Positions 19,645-23,390 of a stretch of 23,390 nt of DNA are shown here, in pieces; the first letter of the stretch is position 1; every line of letters begins with the position of its first letter. The stretch comes from JBKQHQ01 sp052148715 (GTDB lineage: Bacteria > Pseudomonadota > Alphaproteobacteria > Rhizobiales > Xanthobacteraceae). The notes beneath the pieces are model-generated. The model saw only the letters and a program-made list of their open reading frames with translations. It made no database searches and was not told the origin of the DNA. The stretch is from assembly GCA_052148715.1 (NCBI GenBank), contig JBKQHQ010000185.1, forward strand, positions 1 through 23,390, read 5' to 3'. A program made the translations under genes and the position numbers.

Positions 19645-20700
19645 TCAAGCGATGCAGCTGGCAAACCCCTGGCGGATCTTCTCCTCCGGCAGGTTGCGGC
19701 CGATGAAGACGATCCGGCTCTCGCGCTTCTCGTCCGGCTGCCAGTCGCGCTGGTGGTCGCCGTCGAGAATCATGTGCACGCCCTGGAACACGAAGCGCTG
19801 CGGATCGTCCTTGAACGAGAGGATGCCCTTGGAGCGCAGGATGCTCGGGCCCTCCTTGCTGACCAGATCCTGCACCCAGGGAAAGAACTTGTCCGGATCG
19901 AGCGGCTTGTCGGTACGCAGCGCCAGCGACTGCATGTCCTCGTCGTGATAGTGCTTGAGCCCGCCCGCCTGGGGGTGCGCGTGATCGTGGTGATGGTCGT
20001 GGTCATCGCCATGGTGGTGATGCTCATGATCGTGGTGGTCGTGCGCGTGGCCGTTGCCGCCGAGGAAATCGGGCTCGATCGTCAGGATGCGGTCGAGGTC
20101 GAAGGCGCGGCGGCCGAGGACTTCCGGGAGCGCGATCGCACAGCGCTCCGTTTGGTGCACACGCGCGTAGGGATTGATGCCGCGGATGCGGCTCTCGACC
20201 TCCGCCAGCTCCTGCGCGCTCACGAGGTCGGTCTTGTTGACCAGGATCACGTCGGCGAAGGCGATCTGGTTCTTGGCCTCCGGCGCATCCGTCAACCGGT
20301 CGCGCAGCCACATGGCGTCGGCGACGGTGACCACCGCGTCGAGCTTGGTCTTGGCGCCCACGATGTCGTCGACGAAGAACGTCTGCGCCACCGGGGCCGG
20401 ATCGGCGAGCCCGGTGGTCTCGACGATGATGGCGTCGAACTTGCCCTTGCGCCGCATCAGCCCATCGATGATGCGCACGAGATCGCCGCGCACGGTGCAG
20501 CAGATGCAGCCGTTGTTCATCTCGAACACTTCCTCGTCGGCGCCGACGACGAGGTCGTTGTCGATGCCGATCTCGCCGAATTCATTGACGATCACCGCAT
20601 AGCGCTGGCCATGCGGCTCCGACAGAATCCGGTTGAGCAGCGTCGTCTTGCCGGCCCCGAGATAGCCCGTGAGCACGGTAACAGGAACCTTTTCCGACAT
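19645..20700 (-). CDS. CobW/COG0523-family metal-chaperone GTPase with His-rich stretch
   Basis: A 351-aa G3E-family GTPase. The P-loop is GYLGAGKT (12-19), the metal-binding CxCC motif is GCICC (C65, C67, C68), switch-like ETTGLADP follows, and NKTD is the guanine-specificity motif (about 155-158). A His/Asp-rich run (about 217-245, with blocks such as HDHHDHEHHHHGDDHDHHHD) separates the GTPase from the C-terminal CobW domain and probably buffers zinc. ATG 20700 has GGAGG about 7 nt upstream. It is adjacent to a cupin and near a zinc/manganese ABC importer, which supports a zinc-allocation (ZNG1/YeiR-like) role rather than cobalamin synthesis. I see no convincing Zur box upstream. Confidence 0.92.
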   Translation of the reverse strand: MSEKVPVTVLTGYLGAGKTTLLNRILSEPHGQRYAVIVNEFGEIGIDNDLVVGADEEVFEMNNGCICCTVRGDLVRIIDGLMRRKGKFDAIIVETTGLADPAPVAQTFFVDDIVGAKTKLDAVVTVADAMWLRDRLTDAPEAKNQIAFADVILVNKTDLVSAQELAEVESRIRGINPYARVHQTERCAIALPEVLGRRAFDLDRILTIEPDFLGGNGHAHDHHDHEHHHHGDDHDHHHDHAHPQAGGLKHYHDEDMQSLALRTDKPLDPDKFFPWVQDLVSKEGPSILRSKGILSFKDDPQRFVFQGVHMILDGDHQRDWQPDEKRESRIVFIGRNLPEEKIRQGFASCIA

Positions 20701-20820
20701 CTTTTGCCTCCGCTTCCCCGGGATATATAGGCATCGCCGCGGCGATGCACCCCGGGGCCGAGGGGCTGGGCTAGAGCGGCGGCCCTGGCGTCGACGGTCC
20801 GACCGACCGCCTGATCGGTC

Positions 20821-21287
20821 TTACGGGCGCGGAGGCACACCGCCGAGGTTGATGATGTCGTATTTGACGGCCAGGGCCTCCATCAGGCGCGGGTCCGCCA
20901 ACTGCTCGGCGCTCATGGCGGCGAGTTCGGCGAGATATTGGTCGAACCCGGCGGGCTGAAAGATCATCAGCATGCGGCCGGTGCCGCCCGGCGGCAGCGA
21001 TACGGCGTGCGGAACGCCCGGCGGAATATGGATGCAGGTCGCCGGCGGGGCATCCATCCAGTCGCCGTCGAGGTAGAAATGGACCTCCCCTTCCAGGATG
21101 TAGAAGGTCTCGGCATGCCGGCGATGCAGATGCAGGCCGAGCGCAAACTCCCGCTTGAGATTGTCCTCCATCAGCGCGTAAGCGCCGCCGGTATCGCCGG
21201 CCGCGACCTTCAAAAGGTATGGTCGCGCGCCCAATCGTAGCTCAGACCGCCGCCCGGCGGCACGAACCGGTAGCGCTTGCCGCTCAT
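20821..21287 (-). pseudogene. Cupin-domain protein with frameshifted 5' end
   Basis: The cupin barrel is intact in the frame ending at 20821, with HLHRRHAETFYILEGEVHFYLDG and PPGVPHAVSLPPG carrying the His/Glu metal ligands. That frame has no good start, only a TTG at 21234 without ribosome site. An ATG at 21287 with a strong GAGGAG 7 nt upstream instead opens MSGKRYRFVPPGGGLSYDW and the next six residues, then stops (TGA, 21210-21212). This peptide joins naturally to LKVAAGDTGGAYALMEDN if one base is restored at the T4 run (21212-21215). The gene is therefore either broken by a 1-nt deletion or misread in a homopolymer. The substrate of this cupin family is unknown. Confidence 0.75.
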
Positions 21288-21779
21288 TTGCAAGCTCCTC
21301 ATCAAGATGGCCTGTTGGCCCGCAACGGCCCGGCCGACGCCGCGGCCTTCCTCGCGGCCAGCATCATAATCTCTTTCATGCAAGAAAGCCGCGTAGTCGC
21401 GTTCGCGGTCGGCGCCGCGGCGCGGGCGTTAGCTTACGCACCGTTCTGGCCGCGGCCATCTCGTTGCCGCTTTTCTTCCAATAACTCTCGAAAAGTGGCA
21501 ACTCGCGCAATTTCAATTGGTTATGCGGAAACCCCGCCGCGCCGGGAGGGGCCATCGGCGTCGCCCGGAACGCATCCGCCGGCTTGGCCGGATTTGTAGA
21601 TCGTAGAATTAGGTTGTGGAAAGCGGTGATGATTGATTCCACTTTGCGCATGAACCGGTTATCTGATACCAAATTACTCGCCGGCGGCATCATGATATAG
21701 CGTCAACGCCATCAGCTTGTCGCGATTTTGCCGCGATCCGGGCGTCCCGTCTTCGTCATTGAAAAGTGTGGAGGGCGTG
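21288..21779. other. Intergenic region without recognisable gene
   Basis: About 490 bp between the cupin and the glycine-zipper protein. It is less GC-rich than its flanks. I see no RNA gene, repeat or convincing coding frame. One minus-strand frame (21376-21693) lacks a ribosome site and any family likeness. Confidence 0.5.
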
Positions 21780-22115
21780 ATGAAAAGAATTTTCGCTGCA
21801 TCAATGACAGTCGCGGCGGTATCATTTGCATCGCTGGAAGCCGTGGCCCAGGAGCGGGTCGGCGATGCGGCATTAGGTGCGCTGTCGGGAGCCGTTTTCT
21901 TCGGACCGGTCGGCGCGGTCGCCGGCGCCATGGTCGGCTACACGACGGGACCCTCCATTGCGCACGCGTGGGGAATGCAGCGACACCGGCCGTATCACCA
22001 CGCACGTTCCAAACATCCCGCGTCGCACGGCACTAAAAAAGCCGCTGCATCCACCAAGGCTTCGGCGCAAGCCGCGCGCGCGAGCACGGTGCGTCCGGTC
22101 CAGGCGCTGGAATAG
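21780..22115 (+). CDS. Small secreted glycine-zipper protein
   Basis: A 111-aa protein. The N-terminus MKRIFAASMTVAAVSFASLE followed by AVA is a signal peptide with likely cleavage after AVA at residue 23. Next comes a glycine-zipper hairpin (ALGALSGAVFFGPVGAVAGA, then MVGY, about residues 30-53) that could insert in a membrane. The tail is His, Lys and Ala rich (RHRPYHHARSKHPASHGTKKAA). ATG 21780 is supported by GGAGGG 4 nt upstream. It is likely an envelope protein, and its job is unknown. The His-rich tail next to zinc genes is suggestive at most. Confidence 0.7.
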   Translation: MKRIFAASMTVAAVSFASLEAVAQERVGDAALGALSGAVFFGPVGAVAGAMVGYTTGPSIAHAWGMQRHRPYHHARSKHPASHGTKKAAASTKASAQAARASTVRPVQALE

Positions 22116-22157
22116 GGCGCGTCGGATTGTTGTGCGCAGGTCCGGCTCCCGATCCGC

Positions 22158-23027
22158 TCACGCCTCGAGATGCCGGCCCGGAAAAGCCTGGCGCACGAGG
22201 CCGCCGACGCGGCCGAACAGCACCGAGGCGGCGTAGAGGACGCCCGCGGCCAGAATGATCGCCGGCCCCGCCGGCGCGCCGGTTTGGTAGGACAAGATCA
22301 GCCCCGCATAGCTCGACACGATGCCGCTTGCGGTCGCGATCGCGATCATGGCGCTGATGTCGCGCGCCCAGAACCGCCCGATCGCCGCTGGCAGCATCAT
22401 GATGCCGACCGCGAGCAAGGTGCCGAGCGCCTGAAAGCCGCTCACCAGGTTCACCACCAGCAGCGCCAGGAAGGCGAAATGCGCCGGCGCGCCGGCGCCG
22501 CTGACCGAGCGCAAAAAGCTCGGATCGACGCATTCGAGCACCAGCGGGCGATAGATGACGGCGAGAGCGATGAGGGTGATCGTCGCATTCGTCGCGATCA
22601 GCAACAGCGTCTGACCGTCGAGCGCCAGCACATTGCCGAACAAAACATGGAGGAGATCGATACTGGTCCCTTTCACGGACAGGATGGTCACACCGATCGC
22701 GAGCGAGAGCAGATAGAACGCGGCGAGCGAGGCATCCTCCTTGAGCTCGCTCGCGCGCGCGACGAAGCCGGCGGCGAAGGCGACCACGAGGCCGGCCACC
22801 AGGCCGCCCGCCGTCATGGCATAGAGGTTGAGGCCGGAGAGGAGAAAGCCCACGGCGGCGCCGGGCAGGATCGCATGCCCCATGGCGTCGCCCATGAGGC
22901 TCATGCGGCGCAGCATCAGAAACACGCCGATCGGACAGGCGCCGAGCGCGAGCGCGATGCTGCCGGCGAGCGAGCGGCGCATGAACTCGAAATCGGCGAA
23001 GGGCGCGATCAGCAGCTCGTAGAGCAT
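22158..23027 (-). CDS. aztB: Zinc/manganese ABC transporter permease (AztB/ZnuB type, ABC-3 family)
   Basis: A 289-aa integral membrane permease of the metal-ion ABC-3 family, with about eight hydrophobic helices. The family segment LMLRRMSLMGDAMGHAILPGAAVGFL (about 37-62) and the C-terminal GTLLAVGIMMLPAAIGRFWARD are typical, as is the ATPase-coupling region near SFLRSVSGAGAPA. The start MLYELLIAPFADFEFMRRSLAG recalls AztB permeases of alphaproteobacteria, hence the symbol; ZnuB is the alternative name. The ATPase gene lies 10 nt upstream on the same strand, so they form one operon. With the CobW GTPase nearby the substrate is most likely zinc. Manganese cannot be excluded. Confidence 0.88.
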   Translation of the reverse strand: MLYELLIAPFADFEFMRRSLAGSIALALGACPIGVFLMLRRMSLMGDAMGHAILPGAAVGFLLSGLNLYAMTAGGLVAGLVVAFAAGFVARASELKEDASLAAFYLLSLAIGVTILSVKGTSIDLLHVLFGNVLALDGQTLLLIATNATITLIALAVIYRPLVLECVDPSFLRSVSGAGAPAHFAFLALLVVNLVSGFQALGTLLAVGIMMLPAAIGRFWARDISAMIAIATASGIVSSYAGLILSYQTGAPAGPAIILAAGVLYAASVLFGRVGGLVRQAFPGRHLEA

Positions 23028-23037
23028 CGGGCCATCA

Positions 23038-23390
23038 TCACGCCACTTGCACGCATTCGGGGGCGTGGCTGTCGAAGGCCTCGCACATCTGGCGCGCCTT
23101 GAGAAGATTCTCCGCGGTCAGCACGTCGGCGGTTCGGCCCCAGGCCACCGGCTCGCGCGCGAGCAGCAGCGTCTCTGGAAAATGGGCGCGGACCAGATCG
23201 AGGTCGTGCAGGGCCACAAGCACGGTGCGCTTGTCCGCGTGCCAGCGCTCGACCAGCGCCACGAGGTCGGCCGCGGTCTTGGCGTCAATGGCGTTGAACG
23301 GCTCGTCGAGCACCATCACCGGGGAATCCTGCAGCAGCAGCCGCGCGAACAGCATGCGCTGCATCTGTCCGCCGGACAGGGAGGAGATGG
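23038..23390 (-). CDS. aztA: Zinc/manganese ABC transporter ATP-binding protein, partial (AztA/ZnuC type)
   Basis: The C-terminal 116 or so residues of an ABC ATPase; the N-terminus with the P-loop lies beyond the right edge. The ABC signature LSGGQMQRMLFARLLL is followed by Walker B VMVLDEPFNAID and the H-loop VLVALHDLDLV. The last 60 residues (FPETLLLAREPVAWG...CEAFDSHAPECVQVA) match the short tail of metal-type ATPases. It lies 10 nt before the permease gene and energises it. The symbol carries the same caution as for the permease. Confidence 0.88.
   Translation of the reverse strand, partial: ISSLSGGQMQRMLFARLLLQDSPVMVLDEPFNAIDAKTAADLVALVERWHADKRTVLVALHDLDLVRAHFPETLLLAREPVAWGRTADVLTAENLLKARQMCEAFDSHAPECVQVA

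Noticed and set aside
19975..20050. Low-complexity GTGATGGTCGTGG-type tandem repeat
   Set aside because: It is the coding sequence of the His/Asp-rich stretch of the CobW GTPase, not an independent repeat.
18733..20730. 665-aa plus-strand open frame
   Set aside because: Antisense to both the WD40 gene and the CobW gene; composition is that of complementary-strand translation.
21376..21693. 105-aa minus-strand frame in the cupin-zipper gap
   Set aside because: Composition is not absurd, but there is no ribosome site, no motif and no known likeness.

Overview
The window is high-GC, gene-dense DNA that reads like a chromosome of an alphaproteobacterium of the order Rhizobiales (Bradyrhizobium / Xanthobacteraceae type). 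The main grounds are a type-III (eukaryote-like) ornithine decarboxylase followed by homospermidine synthase, a zinc ABC transporter next to a His-rich CobW GTPase, and several families of intergenic palindromic repeats familiar from this group. Names rest on motifs and remembered family features; no database search was possible.

Layout. 1-2222: start of a partial gene at the left edge, a nitronate monooxygenase, and a divergent LysR regulator with an ATC-N9-GAT site between them. 2223-8940: an accessory block. It holds an inverted pair of repeat elements, a primase-helicase gene pair (zinc-finger/Toprim protein plus RepA-like RecA-fold ATPase, 4-nt overlap), an inverted pair of 110-nt GTAAGATT-rich elements around a cruciform repeat, a large DUF4062-NB-ARC-TPR STAND ATPase, a small AT-richer membrane-anchored protein upstream of it, and a long palindrome at the right side. 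No integrase or attachment site is visible, so this could be the remains of a plasmid-like or satellite element carrying a candidate defence module.

8941-11605: a gamma-glutamyltransferase-family Ntn-hydrolase (closest in motif to oxamate amidohydrolase HpxW), then a putative antitoxin with a frameshifted PIN-type toxin. 11606-14407: a dispersed palindromic repeat, an M3 oligopeptidase (Dcp/PrlC type) and a small two-helix membrane protein.

14408-18267: polyamine locus. A promoter and a roughly 420-nt structured leader (candidate speF-type RNA) precede ornithine decarboxylase, a GNAT acetyltransferase and homospermidine synthase, the route ornithine -> putrescine -> homospermidine. 18268-18573: a 70-bp duplicate of the neighbouring WD40 gene's 3' end with a repeat element sitting exactly at its border.

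18574-23390: metal-homeostasis region on the minus strand. It contains a WD40 protein, a COG0523/CobW GTPase with a His-rich stretch, a cupin gene broken by a one-base shift in a T-run, a small secreted glycine-zipper protein (plus strand), and the permease and (cut off by the window end) ATPase of a zinc/manganese ABC importer.

Three separate loci (PIN toxin, cupin, helicase C-terminal tail) show apparent single-event frameshifts next to short homopolymers, so sequencing error should be kept in mind for all three.
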